Assembly: GCA_031255695.1 (NCBI GenBank)
Contig: JAIRSA010000182.1
Span: 1-19,943 of the forward strand
Source: Eubacteriales Family XIII. Incertae Sedis bacterium
GTDB lineage: Bacteria > Bacillota > Clostridia > Peptostreptococcales > Anaerovoracaceae
DNA length: 19,943 nt
Direction: 5' to 3'
Shown: positions 1 to 7,263 of the stretch, piece by piece
How positions within the stretch are numbered: position 1 is the first letter of the stretch
Layout of the letters: each line of letters opens with the position of its first letter
Notes under the pieces: generated by a model
What the model was told of the DNA's origin: nothing
Seen by the model: only the letters and a program-made list of their open reading frames with translations
The model's database searches: none
Translations under genes and position numbers: made by a program

Positions 1-96
1 TGCCGTCCTGCAAGGCGCAAAACGCAAGCGAACCCGAAGGTTCGGTGAGGCTTTGCAACGAAGCAGGGGGGTGAATCAGCCGCAAATATATCACGT

Positions 97-182
97 TTTT
101 AGTCGGAGAACAGTATTAATACTGTTCTCCGATTAGGGCGTAGATAAGATCTGCGCGATGATTTTAGCCGGAGAACAGTATC
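97..182. repeat. Inverted/direct repeat cluster downstream of the CoA-transferase gene
   Basis: Positions 103-132 are a perfect 30-bp palindrome whose half is TCGGAGAACAGTATT. A third copy of CGGAGAACAGTAT lies at 169-181. On the minus strand the copies at 97-115 and 162-180 extend to a 19-bp direct repeat, TACTGTTCTCCGrCTAAAA. Between them, 139-157 folds as an 8-bp stem with a 3-nt loop and one G-U pair. The block lies just past the stop of the last operon gene, so a role at the transcript 3' end is possible. Neither strand has a T-run after the palindrome, so it is not a classical intrinsic terminator. I see no gene in 1-199. A fourth copy lies at 15499-15513. Confidence 0.75.
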
Positions 183-199
183 ATTATCATTGCATTGGG

Positions 200-1531
200 C
201 TATTTTTTGTTGCTCTTGCGCCATACGCCGATCTCTTCGGCCTCTTTGATCAACTGATCCCTGAAATCCGGATGCGCTATGGATATTACCGCCTCTGCCC
301 TTTCCCAGACCGTGCGCCCCTTAAGATCCACTATGCCGTTCTCAGTCACAAGGTAATGCACCATTGTCCGGGGCACGGTCACGACCGCGCCAGGCGTCAG
401 TGTGGATTTCACCCTGGAAACCAGCCCGCCCTTCTTCGTGTATGCCGAGCTCATGCAGATGAAGGCCCGTCCGCCCTTGGAGCGGTAGGCGCCGTATGTG
501 AAGTCGAGCTGCCCGCCCGTGCCGCTGATCTGCCGTGTGCCTGCGGACTCGGAGCATATCTGCCCCAGGATGTCCACCTCCACGCAGTTGTTGATCGCGA
601 CCACCTTGTCGTTCTTGGCGATCACGAAGGGATCGTTGGTATAGTCCACCGGATAGAACGCGACGTTCGGGTTGTTGTTCACGTAATCGTAGGTAGCCTT
701 CCCGCCCAGCGCGAAGGTGCAGACGATCTTGTATTTGTCGATGTTCTTCCTGGCGCCCGTCACCTGGCCGGCCTCGACCATGTTGACAAACGAGTCCACG
801 AACATCTCCGTGTGTATGCCCAGATCCTTCAGATCGGACTTGGCGATCATCGCGCCCACGGCGTTCGGCATGCCGCCGATCCCCAGTTGCAGGCAGTCGC
901 CGTCCTCAAGGCGGCCCATGATCAGCTCCGCGATCTTCTGATCCGTATCGCTCGGAACTATGGCAGGGATCTGCGGCACATCCCAGTTAGCCTCGACTAT
1001 CGCGTCCACTTTGCTTATGTGTATCGATTCTTGGAAGCCGCCCAGGCACCTGGGCACCTTCGGGTTCACCTCGACGACGATCTTCCCGGCAGTCTCGCAC
1101 AGCGCCATCGCGTGCGAAACCTGTGGCCCAAAGTTGAAATAGCCCCATTCGTCCATGGGCGGCACGGTCAGGAACAGCACGTCGGTCTTTATGTGCTTCC
1201 TGTAATATCCAGGCTGTTCGTGGTAGAGCACCGGCAGGTGCCAGCACAGGCCCTGATCGCCCAGCTTGCGCTCGCTGGCGCCGAGATGCGTGCTGTTGTA
1301 GGTGAAGTGTTCGTTCTCAGGGTCCGCAAGGACGGTCTCTGGCGTACCGATGCGGGAAGTACCGCGTATCTTCACGTCGAAAAGCTCGTCCTTCCTCGTG
1401 GCGAGCGCCTTGTCCAATTCCACGACATGGCCGGCGAAAGCCCCGTACTCCACCCAGTCGCCGGATTTGACCAGCTTCACCGCCTCGGCCGGCGTAGTCA
1501 GTTTGCGCTTATATTCTTGCTGATAGTCCAA
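200..1531 (-). CDS. Acyl-CoA:acetate CoA-transferase (acetyl-CoA hydrolase/transferase family)
   Basis: A 443-residue family I CoA-transferase of the butyryl-CoA:acetate / 4-hydroxybutyrate CoA-transferase type. It should move CoA between a short-chain acyl-CoA and acetate in the cytoplasm, forming a glutamyl-CoA thioester. Visible motifs are GIGGMPNAVG (about 217-226), HTEMF with the expected catalytic glutamate at E242, and SGTGGQLDF (about 336-344). The length matches the family. The start is TTG, not ATG: GGAGG lies seven bases upstream and no in-frame ATG is near. It is the last gene of the five-gene operon, 332 bp behind the acyl-CoA dehydrogenase, with a repeat block in the gap. Preference for butyrate, 4-hydroxybutyrate or another acid cannot be decided from sequence alone. 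Confidence 0.9.
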   Translation of the reverse strand: MDYQQEYKRKLTTPAEAVKLVKSGDWVEYGAFAGHVVELDKALATRKDELFDVKIRGTSRIGTPETVLADPENEHFTYNSTHLGASERKLGDQGLCWHLPVLYHEQPGYYRKHIKTDVLFLTVPPMDEWGYFNFGPQVSHAMALCETAGKIVVEVNPKVPRCLGGFQESIHISKVDAIVEANWDVPQIPAIVPSDTDQKIAELIMGRLEDGDCLQLGIGGMPNAVGAMIAKSDLKDLGIHTEMFVDSFVNMVEAGQVTGARKNIDKYKIVCTFALGGKATYDYVNNNPNVAFYPVDYTNDPFVIAKNDKVVAINNCVEVDILGQICSESAGTRQISGTGGQLDFTYGAYRSKGGRAFICMSSAYTKKGGLVSRVKSTLTPGAVVTVPRTMVHYLVTENGIVDLKGRTVWERAEAVISIAHPDFRDQLIKEAEEIGVWRKSNKK

Positions 1532-1647
1532 GTAAGCACCTCCTCTTATATGTTTTCCTAATATTATTGGCTGCTGCCCATCGCAAAATCACGGGCTCAG
1601 CCCGGTCGGGGCAAAGTCGCTGCAAGTCCCTGGGCGTCCCAGCCACG

Positions 1648-1791
1648 GCGCGGCCCCAGCGCCGTGTGGCGCCCTACTGCCCGGCGCGGCCCCAGCGCCG
1701 TGTGGCGCCCTACTGCCCGGTGCGGCCCCAGCGCCGTGTGGCGCCCTACTGCCCGGCGCGGCCCCAGCGCCGTGTGGCGCCCCGCTGCCCG
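1648..1791. repeat. Four tandem 36-bp GC-rich repeats
   Basis: Four head-to-tail 36-bp units start at 1648, 1684, 1720 and 1756. Units 1 and 2 are identical; units 3 and 4 differ by one or two bases. A decayed partial unit follows. Each unit contains the hairpin GCGCC-GTGT-GGCGC (1659-1672 in unit 1), so a transcript would carry four short stem-loops in a row. The block fills much of the 332-bp gap between the acyl-CoA dehydrogenase and CoA-transferase genes. Open frames through it on both strands are repeat-encoded low-complexity peptides and are not called as genes. Confidence 0.9.
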
Positions 1792-1804
1792 GTGCGCCTC
1801 GGCG

Positions 1805-1848
1805 CGGGCGGGGCTTGCAGCCAACTGAGCCGCTGCAAGCCCCGCCCG
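1805..1848 (-). other. Strong GC-rich stem-loop after the acyl-CoA dehydrogenase gene
   Basis: A perfect 17-bp inverted repeat (arms 1805-1821 and 1832-1848, 10-nt loop) begins 16 bp past the stop of the acyl-CoA dehydrogenase gene. The stem includes GGGGCTTGCAGC and its complement. There is no T-run after it on the minus strand, so it resembles a 3'-end stabiliser or attenuating hairpin more than an intrinsic terminator. It could lower expression of the CoA-transferase relative to upstream genes; that is inference. Confidence 0.7.
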
Positions 1849-1863
1849 GGCCCAGGCATTGCA

Positions 1864-3669
1864 TCAGTCGATAAAGTACTTGTCCTCTATCTCCAGGATG
1901 GTGTCGTCGTTCTTGTCGATCGCGTCCAGCCTGCCCATTACCTGCGGAAGCACGGAGCTGATGAAGAACTTGGCAGTCTTGATCTTGCTCTCATAGAAGA
2001 GCACATCAGCTTCCAGCGCGCCGCCAGCCTTCAGCTTCTCCGTAGCCACGGCCGCCTGCGAAAGGAGCATCCACGCGACAGCTATGTCCTCCGCGATGCT
2101 CAGGTAAGGCGTGGCCCACGAATAGGCCAGGTAGCCGTTCTCGTTCAGCCGCGCCCTCAGCAGGCCGCTGGTCTCGATGAATTTGTCCAAAAATACCCCA
2201 AAGTCCGCCGCGTAGCCGGCCAGGCCCTCGATCCCCTTGGCCGCCGCGATGACCGATTGTATTTCGTCTATCAGCGCCTGGAACGCGGACGCGCCCCGCA
2301 TGACGATCTTGCGCCCAAGCAGGTCATTGGCCTGGATGCCGTTCGTCCCTTCATATATGCTCGTGATCTTGCAGTCGCGCGCCAGCTGCTCCACATAGTA
2401 TTCCTGGCAATATCCGTATCCGCCGAACACCTGGATGGCCGTGATGCAGGCGTCAAAGCCCTTGTCTGTGCCGCCGCCTTTGCATATGGGCGTCAGTATC
2501 TCCACAAGGTCGCCGTATTTCTGCTTCGCTGCCTCGTCGGCCGCCACCTCTTGCATGTCTACGCATTTGGCCGCGTAGAGCAGGAGGGCGCGTATGCCTT
2601 CCGTGTAGCACTTCATCATCAGGAGGTTGCGCCTTACGTCGGGATGCTCTATAATGGGGACCTGCGGGCCTGTCCTCTGCCCGAACGCCACGCCCTGCTT
2701 TCTTTCCCGCGCGAAATCCAGCGCATGGAGGTATGCGGAGCTGCCCATCGCGATGCCTTCCATGCCGACCACTATGCGCTGCTCGTTCATCATGTGGAAC
2801 ATGGTGACGATGCCCTTGCCGCGGCCGCCAATAAGCTCGCCAATGCAGCTGTTGTTGTCGCCGTACGCCAGCGACGCGGTCGCCGAGCCCTTCATGCCCA
2901 TCTTGTGCTCGACGCCTGTGCAGAAGACGTCGTTGGGCTCGCCCAGGCTGCCGTCGTCGTTGACCCTGATCTTGGGCACGATGAAGCAGGACAGGCCCTT
3001 GGTGCCTTCCGGATCGCCTTCGACCCTGGCCAAGAGGATGTGCACGAGGTTCTCCGTCAGATCCGACTCGCCCTGGCTTATGAAGAGCTTGTTGCCTTTG
3101 ATGCTGTATGTGCCGTCCGGGTTCGGGATCGCCTTCGTCTTTATCGCGCCGACGTCGCTTCCCGCTTCAGGCTCTGTCAAGTCCATGCAGCCGCCGTAGC
3201 GGCCCGACCAGATCGCTTCCAGATACTTGCTTTTCTGCTCCTCGGTCCCGAATATCTCTATGACCTTGCCTGCGCTGTGCGTAAGGCAGGTGTAGACCAT
3301 AAGCGACTGGTTGGCAGCGAAGAACAGCATCTGTGTCAGATAGTTGAGCATGGTGGGCATCTGCTGCCCGCCGTAGTCATAAGACTCTGCCGGCGCTGTC
3401 CACCCGCCTTCGCAGAACTTCTTGTAGGCCGCGTGGAACTCCGCCGGCACTGTCGCCTTCCCATCGCTGTAGGCCACGCCTGTCTTGTCGCCTATGCTGT
3501 TGATGGGATAGTACTCGTTGACAGCCAGCTTTTCCGCCGTATTGATCGCCAGATCGACAGTGTCTTCCGAATAGTCGCTGAACTTTTCGTATGCGAACAG
3601 ATCGGATATTTTCAGCTGTTCGAAAATGGCGAACCTGGCGTCGCGCAAATCCATTAATTTGTTGCCCAT
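1864..3669 (-). CDS. Large acyl-CoA dehydrogenase with C-terminal extension
   Basis: A 601-residue FAD-dependent acyl-CoA dehydrogenase. It should oxidise a short-chain acyl-CoA to the 2-enoyl-CoA, or run in reverse with a suitable electron carrier. Visible motifs are the flavin/substrate segment MDLTEPEAGSDVG (about 162-174), FGGYGYCQEY (about 415-424) and YEGTNGIQ with the likely catalytic base at E440. About 150 residues follow that motif, as in the long DmdC-like/AidB-like subgroup with an extra C-terminal domain; classical butyryl-CoA dehydrogenases are about 380 residues. GGAGG lies nine bases before the ATG. It is fourth in the operon, 116 bp after the thiolase gene. No electron-transfer flavoprotein genes lie nearby, so its redox partner is encoded elsewhere. 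Family is certain; the acyl chain is not. Confidence 0.92.
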   Translation of the reverse strand: MGNKLMDLRDARFAIFEQLKISDLFAYEKFSDYSEDTVDLAINTAEKLAVNEYYPINSIGDKTGVAYSDGKATVPAEFHAAYKKFCEGGWTAPAESYDYGGQQMPTMLNYLTQMLFFAANQSLMVYTCLTHSAGKVIEIFGTEEQKSKYLEAIWSGRYGGCMDLTEPEAGSDVGAIKTKAIPNPDGTYSIKGNKLFISQGESDLTENLVHILLARVEGDPEGTKGLSCFIVPKIRVNDDGSLGEPNDVFCTGVEHKMGMKGSATASLAYGDNNSCIGELIGGRGKGIVTMFHMMNEQRIVVGMEGIAMGSSAYLHALDFARERKQGVAFGQRTGPQVPIIEHPDVRRNLLMMKCYTEGIRALLLYAAKCVDMQEVAADEAAKQKYGDLVEILTPICKGGGTDKGFDACITAIQVFGGYGYCQEYYVEQLARDCKITSIYEGTNGIQANDLLGRKIVMRGASAFQALIDEIQSVIAAAKGIEGLAGYAADFGVFLDKFIETSGLLRARLNENGYLAYSWATPYLSIAEDIAVAWMLLSQAAVATEKLKAGGALEADVLFYESKIKTAKFFISSVLPQVMGRLDAIDKNDDTILEIEDKYFID

Positions 3670-3785
3670 AAATCTCTACCTCCGAATTACTAAAACCTGC
3701 AACATTTATTTATCATCCTAAACGCTAAATCCAGCTGGCCCCTGGCTCTGTACACGCTCCGGCCCGCCTATGCCGCCCTGCGGCC

Positions 3786-4973
3786 TCACTCGATGTTCTC
3801 GACAATGAACGCCCCGGCAGGGCCGCCGCTGGCGCACATGGAAGAGCATGCGTAGCGCCCTCCGCGGCGCTTGAGCTCGTTGACGGCCGCCATGATGATG
3901 CGGACGCCCGTCATCCCGACCGGATGCCCCAGAGGGATGCCGGATCCGTGCGCGTTCACGCGGTCGAATGGGATCTTGAGCTCCCGGTTGCATCCCAGGA
4001 ACTGCGCGGCAAAGGCCTCATTCAGCTCCCAGTAATCTATGTCGTTTATGCCCAGCCCCGCGTATTTCAGCGCCTTGTGCACGGCGGGCACGACGCCCAT
4101 GCCCATGATGCGCGGCTCCACCGAGCCTGACGCTGCCGACACGACGCGCGCCAGCGGCTTGAGCCCAAGCTCCTTGGCCTTGTCCGCCGACATCATGATC
4201 ATGGCCGCGGCCCCGTCGTTAAGCCCCGACGCGTTGAAGACCGTTACCGTCCCGTCCTTCTTGAAGACAGGCCTCAGCTTGGCGGCTTTTTCCATGGTGC
4301 AGTCTTTCTGCGGGTGCTCGTCAGTGTCGAAGATCTGCACGCCCTTGCGCGTCTTGATCTCTACGGGGATTATCTCCTGCTTGAAGATCCCGTCTTCCAT
4401 GGCCTTGCAGGCCCTTTCGTGGCTCATCACGGCATATTCGTCCTGCTCTTCGCGGCTTATGCCGTATTTCTCCGCTATGTTCTCGGCCGTCACGCCCATG
4501 TGGTACCCCTCGAAGGCGCACACCAGCCCGCCTATCATCATGCTGTCCTGGACCACCTCGCCGTCATTCAGGCGGTAGCCCTTGCGTGCGCCCATAAGAA
4601 GGTATGGCGCGTTGGACATGCTTTCCATGCCGACTGCGGCGCCCACCTCTATCCTTCCAAGCATTATCGCCTGGGAAAGGAAATCGGCCGCGCGCATTGA
4701 CGAGGGGCACTGCTGGTGCACAGTGGTGGAAGTGGTCTCCACCGGGCAGCCGGCCTTCAGCGTGACCCAACGGGCCGAATTTCCCGGCGCGCCGGCCTGG
4801 TTCACGTGCCCTGCTATGACCTCTTCTATCATCTCCGCGCCGATGCCGGACCTCTCTATCGTGCCTTTCAGCGCTATAGTGCCCAGCTCGTGGCTCTTCA
4901 GTGACTGCAGCCCGCCCATATAGTCGCCTATCGCCGTGCGCGCGCCCGCTACAATTACAACATCCTTTATCAT
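3786..4973 (-). CDS. Thiolase (acetyl-CoA C-acetyltransferase)
   Basis: A 395-residue thiolase, expected to condense two acetyl-CoA to acetoacetyl-CoA or cleave 3-ketoacyl-CoA. The acyl-accepting cysteine is C89 in VHQQCPSSM; most thiolases read close to N-x-x-C-x-S-G here, so this is a variant nucleophile loop. The other catalytic elements are present: NEAF (about 318-321), GHP with H350, and MCASGG with C380. The length is typical. GGGAGGAG precedes the ATG. The gene is 30 bp from the upstream enoyl-CoA hydratase gene, which fits co-transcription. The unusual loops may indicate a substrate other than plain acetoacetyl-CoA, so the family is safer than the exact reaction. Confidence 0.92.
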   Translation of the reverse strand: MIKDVVIVAGARTAIGDYMGGLQSLKSHELGTIALKGTIERSGIGAEMIEEVIAGHVNQAGAPGNSARWVTLKAGCPVETTSTTVHQQCPSSMRAADFLSQAIMLGRIEVGAAVGMESMSNAPYLLMGARKGYRLNDGEVVQDSMMIGGLVCAFEGYHMGVTAENIAEKYGISREEQDEYAVMSHERACKAMEDGIFKQEIIPVEIKTRKGVQIFDTDEHPQKDCTMEKAAKLRPVFKKDGTVTVFNASGLNDGAAAMIMMSADKAKELGLKPLARVVSAASGSVEPRIMGMGVVPAVHKALKYAGLGINDIDYWELNEAFAAQFLGCNRELKIPFDRVNAHGSGIPLGHPVGMTGVRIIMAAVNELKRRGGRYACSSMCASGGPAGAFIVENIE

Positions 4974-5003
4974 TATGGTATCTCCTCCCGTGCGGCGCCC
5001 CGC

Positions 5004-5768
5004 CTACTTGCCTGTAAAAACGGGTTTGCGCTTCTCAATGAAGGCGCGCATGCCCTCTCTCTGATCGGCTGTGGCGAACAGCCCGCTCCAATTGATCGCC
5101 TCAATCTTGCCGCCGGTCTGGAGATCTACGTCCCCGGCGCTGTTGATGCATTCTTTTGCCAGCTTGAGCGCTATCGGCGCTTTGCCGGCCAGTTCCTCAG
5201 CCAGCTTCACCGCCTCTTCCAGCGGGTTTTCGGCCAGCGTGTCCACAAGCCCCATCTCCAGGGCAGGCCCGCCCTTGACCATGGCGCCGGTGAATATCAG
5301 CCGCTTCGCTTTGGATACGCCGATCAGGCGCGGCAGCCTCTGGGTGCCGCCTGCCCCAGGGAATATACCCAGGTTGATCTCAGGGAACCCCATCTTCGCG
5401 CCAGACGCCGCGATCCTTATGTCGCAGCACAGCGCCAGTTCCATGCCGCCGCCGAGCGCAAAGCCCTCGATCGCGGCTATGACGGGCTTAGGGAAGTCGG
5501 CGATCTTGTTGAATGTGGCGGTGAAGGCAAAGGCACGGGCCTCTTCGGGGGAAAGCTCCACCATATTGGTTATGTCCGCCCCCGCCGCAAAGTTCTTTTC
5601 GCCCGTTATGACCACGGCCCTTACTTCCGGATCGGCGGCAATCTCGCCGAATGCCTTGTCCAGCTCGGCCACCATTTCCGAATTCAGCGCGTTCAGGCTC
5701 TTAGGGCGGTTCAGGTTAATCACCGCTACATTGTTCTCGTTGCGGATTATTATGTTTTCATAGCTCAT
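5004..5768 (-). CDS. Enoyl-CoA hydratase (crotonase family)
   Basis: A 254-residue crotonase-fold enzyme, expected to hydrate crotonyl-CoA to 3-hydroxybutyryl-CoA reversibly. The oxyanion-hole segments are FAAGADI (about 60-66) and ALGGGMELALCCD (about 104-116). The two catalytic glutamates are E110 (GGGME) and E130 (FPEINLG), followed by the family signature GIFPGAGGTQRLPR. Having both glutamates supports true hydratase activity rather than another crotonase-fold reaction. It lies 31 bp after the dehydrogenase gene and 30 bp before the thiolase gene, which supports a crt-like role in a C4 pathway. Slightly longer enoyl-CoA substrates remain possible. Confidence 0.93.
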   Translation of the reverse strand: MSYENIIIRNENNVAVINLNRPKSLNALNSEMVAELDKAFGEIAADPEVRAVVITGEKNFAAGADITNMVELSPEEARAFAFTATFNKIADFPKPVIAAIEGFALGGGMELALCCDIRIAASGAKMGFPEINLGIFPGAGGTQRLPRLIGVSKAKRLIFTGAMVKGGPALEMGLVDTLAENPLEEAVKLAEELAGKAPIALKLAKECINSAGDVDLQTGGKIEAINWSGLFATADQREGMRAFIEKRKPVFTGK

Positions 5769-5799
5769 ATTGTTTCAACCCCTCTCCGCTGCGCGGATT

Positions 5800-6663
5800 C
5801 TATTTTTTCGTATAATCGTAATATCCTTTGCCGGTCTTGCGGCCATAGTCGCCTCTGGCATAGCGTTCCACCAGGCTTGGGCTAGGCTTGTCCACAGGGT
5901 TCCCTGTCTCCCTGAACCTCTCCATGCCAAGGTGGTACTCAAGGTCTATGCCCGTCATGTCCAGCAGTTCCAGCGGCCCCATCGGGTGGCCCAGGGCGCC
6001 CTTCACGGCATTGTCTATGTCCTCTACGGAGGCAATGCCCTGATCCAGCATATAGCAGGCCTCCTTTGTTATGACGCTGAAGATCCTGTTGCAAAGGAAG
6101 CCGTAGATCTCTTTATTGACCCTGGCAGGCCTCTTGCCAAGGGCGCGGCTCAATTCCATGACCTTCTCGACGGTCTCGTCCGACACATGCGGGCCCTGCA
6201 CGACTTCCACTGTCTTCATGATCAAGGCAGGGTTGAAAAAATGCATGTTCAGGACTTTGTCCGGGCGCGACGTGGCGTCGGCTATTTTGGAGCTTACCAG
6301 ATACGAGCTGTTGGTCGCCAAAATGGCATGGGGCGGGGCGAGCCTGTCCAGCTCCGCAAATATGGAGCGCTTGATGGCCAGGTTCTCGACGGCCGCCTCG
6401 ATGATCATGTCGGCGTTCTTTGCGGCGTCCGCAAGGTTGTCCACAAAATGCAGGCTCTTGTTGACGTGCGCAATCTGCTCGTCGGTGATCCTCTCCTTGG
6501 CCTTCTGCTTGGGCAGCCAGCCATCCACGAACTCCTGGGCTTTTTTCAGGGCTTCATGCGAAGTGTCGGCGCAATACACCTCGAAGCCCGAAGTGGCTGC
6601 CAACAGCGCAATCTGCTGGCCCATAAGGCCTGCGCCAACTACGCAAATTGTTTTGATGTTCAT
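5800..6663 (-). CDS. 3-hydroxyacyl-CoA (3-hydroxybutyryl-CoA) dehydrogenase
   Basis: A 287-residue NAD(P)-dependent dehydrogenase that interconverts 3-hydroxybutyryl-CoA and acetoacetyl-CoA. The Rossmann motif GAGLMG is at residues 10-15 and the catalytic histidine is H141 in HFFNPA, with N144 close by. The C-terminal dimer/substrate domain with GPLELLDMTGID is complete, and the length matches Hbd/PaaH enzymes. It is the first gene of the operon, about 325 nt from the predicted sigma-54 start site. The start is unusual: AGGAGG is 5 nt from an out-of-frame ATG that reads Met-Lys-stop, and 10 nt from the true ATG. The next gene, the enoyl-CoA hydratase, is 31 bp downstream. Confidence 0.94.
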   Translation of the reverse strand: MNIKTICVVGAGLMGQQIALLAATSGFEVYCADTSHEALKKAQEFVDGWLPKQKAKERITDEQIAHVNKSLHFVDNLADAAKNADMIIEAAVENLAIKRSIFAELDRLAPPHAILATNSSYLVSSKIADATSRPDKVLNMHFFNPALIMKTVEVVQGPHVSDETVEKVMELSRALGKRPARVNKEIYGFLCNRIFSVITKEACYMLDQGIASVEDIDNAVKGALGHPMGPLELLDMTGIDLEYHLGMERFRETGNPVDKPSPSLVERYARGDYGRKTGKGYYDYTKK

Positions 6664-6679
6664 TTCATTAATGCCTCCT
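6660..6679 (-). promoter_or_regulatory. RBS with a two-codon Met-Lys-stop ORF overlapping the operon's first start
   Basis: AGGAGG occupies 6679-6674. An ATG at 6668, at ideal 5-nt spacing, is followed by AAA and TGA. The true start ATG of the dehydrogenase is at 6663, in another frame, and overlaps that mini-ORF. Ribosomes starting at the first ATG would stop at once and could restart on the true ATG. Confidence 0.6.
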
Positions 6680-6706
6680 AATTTTTCAATACAGATAATA
6701 ACTGAT

Positions 6707-6918
6707 AGTTAATGCTGCACGCGGGCGGGGCGGCCTTGGGTTCCCGTTCTTGCTTACGCCGATTTCCAGTTAATGCTGCACGCGGGCGGGGCGGCCACCA
6801 GCCTTTACCTTCACCACATGCTCGACGAAGTTAATGCTGCACGCGGGCGGAGCGGCCACTAATTTTGCATGGCTTCGCGGATCACCCCTGCGGCTGTACG
6901 CACGCAGGCGGGGCGGCC
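6707..6918. CRISPR. Small CRISPR-like array: four 29-bp repeats, three 32-bp spacers
   Basis: Repeats lie at 6707-6735, 6768-6796, 6829-6857 and 6890-6918. The first two are identical, starting AGTTAATGCTGCACGCG; the third has one change; the fourth keeps only its right half, as a decayed terminal repeat would. The three intervening sequences (6736-6767, 6797-6828, 6858-6889) are each exactly 32 bp and unrelated to each other. The 29/32 geometry is that of subtype I-E-like arrays. Against a working CRISPR locus: no cas gene is in the window, the repeat does not match the I-E consensus I know, and its dyad symmetry is weak. It could be an orphan or decayed array, or another regularly spaced repeat. 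It sits in the predicted leader of the sigma-54 operon. Confidence 0.5.
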
Positions 6919-6998
6919 ACGCCTCCGCTGGCTGGCGTCTGGGCTGTAACGAAATTTTCACTGCCGGCTAGGCAGCAATTGGCATACAAGAGATTATG

Positions 6999-7014
6999 TG
7001 CAACAACTGTGCCA
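6999..7014 (-). promoter_or_regulatory. Sigma-54 (-24/-12) promoter of the CoA-pathway operon
   Basis: The minus strand reads TGGCAC-N5-TTGCA, with GG and GC exactly 10 bp apart. This matches the RpoN consensus apart from the base after TGGCAC. Transcription should start near 6988 and run through the CRISPR-like repeats into the dehydrogenase gene at 6663. A sigma-54 activator gene lies just upstream at 7264-9327, which strongly supports the call. Confidence 0.85.
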
Positions 7015-7057
7015 AACAAACATTTCAGGGCAACAGCTACAGAAAGCTGAAATAACG

Positions 7058-7097
7058 GGAGCGTTTTAATTTTTTATGGTACAAAAAATGGCGCTCC
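7058..7097. repeat. Inverted repeat around an AT-rich segment
   Basis: GGAGCG at 7058-7063 is mirrored by CGCTCC at 7092-7097. Inside are T-rich and A-rich arms (ATTTTTT and AAAAAAT). It lies between the sigma-54 promoter and the first candidate activator site. It could be a bent-DNA segment helping the activator loop to the promoter, or a hairpin in the 3' end of the activator transcript. No T-run follows it on the minus strand. Confidence 0.45.
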
Positions 7098-7113
7098 GAT
7101 GAAAAAAATCATC
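7098..7113. promoter_or_regulatory. Candidate activator-binding dyad 1 (UAS)
   Basis: The dyad GATGA-N6-TCATC is preceded by CTCC. Its centre is about 118 bp upstream of the predicted sigma-54 start site, a normal distance for an enhancer-type site. A second copy lies exactly 90 bp further upstream. The likely binder is the HTH activator encoded at 7264-9327. Confidence 0.6.
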
Positions 7114-7187
7114 AGAACGCCTTCGATTTTCCTTTGTATGCTGTACCAATGCGCGCCAATCCCCGCCGCAGGCCCCTTCGCCCCTCC

Positions 7188-7203
7188 GATGAAAAAATTC
7201 ATC
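7188..7203. promoter_or_regulatory. Candidate activator-binding dyad 2 (UAS)
   Basis: This is the second GATGA-N6-TCATC dyad, again preceded by CTCC, about 208 bp upstream of the predicted start site. The repeated architecture in non-coding DNA next to the regulator gene supports a pair of binding sites. In this copy the arms extend to GATGAA/TTCATC when read on the minus strand. Confidence 0.6.
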
Positions 7204-7263
7204 ACTCCGATTATTTTTTTATCCCGCCTATCATGCGGCGCCGGACCGGATATCCCCCTTCGA

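Noticed and set aside
103..132. Perfect palindrome read as an intrinsic terminator of the operon
   Set aside because: No T-run follows on either strand and there is no loop; it is reported as a repeat instead.
158..3657. Two long plus-strand open frames (158-1561 and 1567-3657)
   Set aside because: They lie opposite the CoA-transferase and acyl-CoA dehydrogenase genes, have no recognisable domains and are histidine/arginine-rich, as expected for antisense frames of GC-rich genes.
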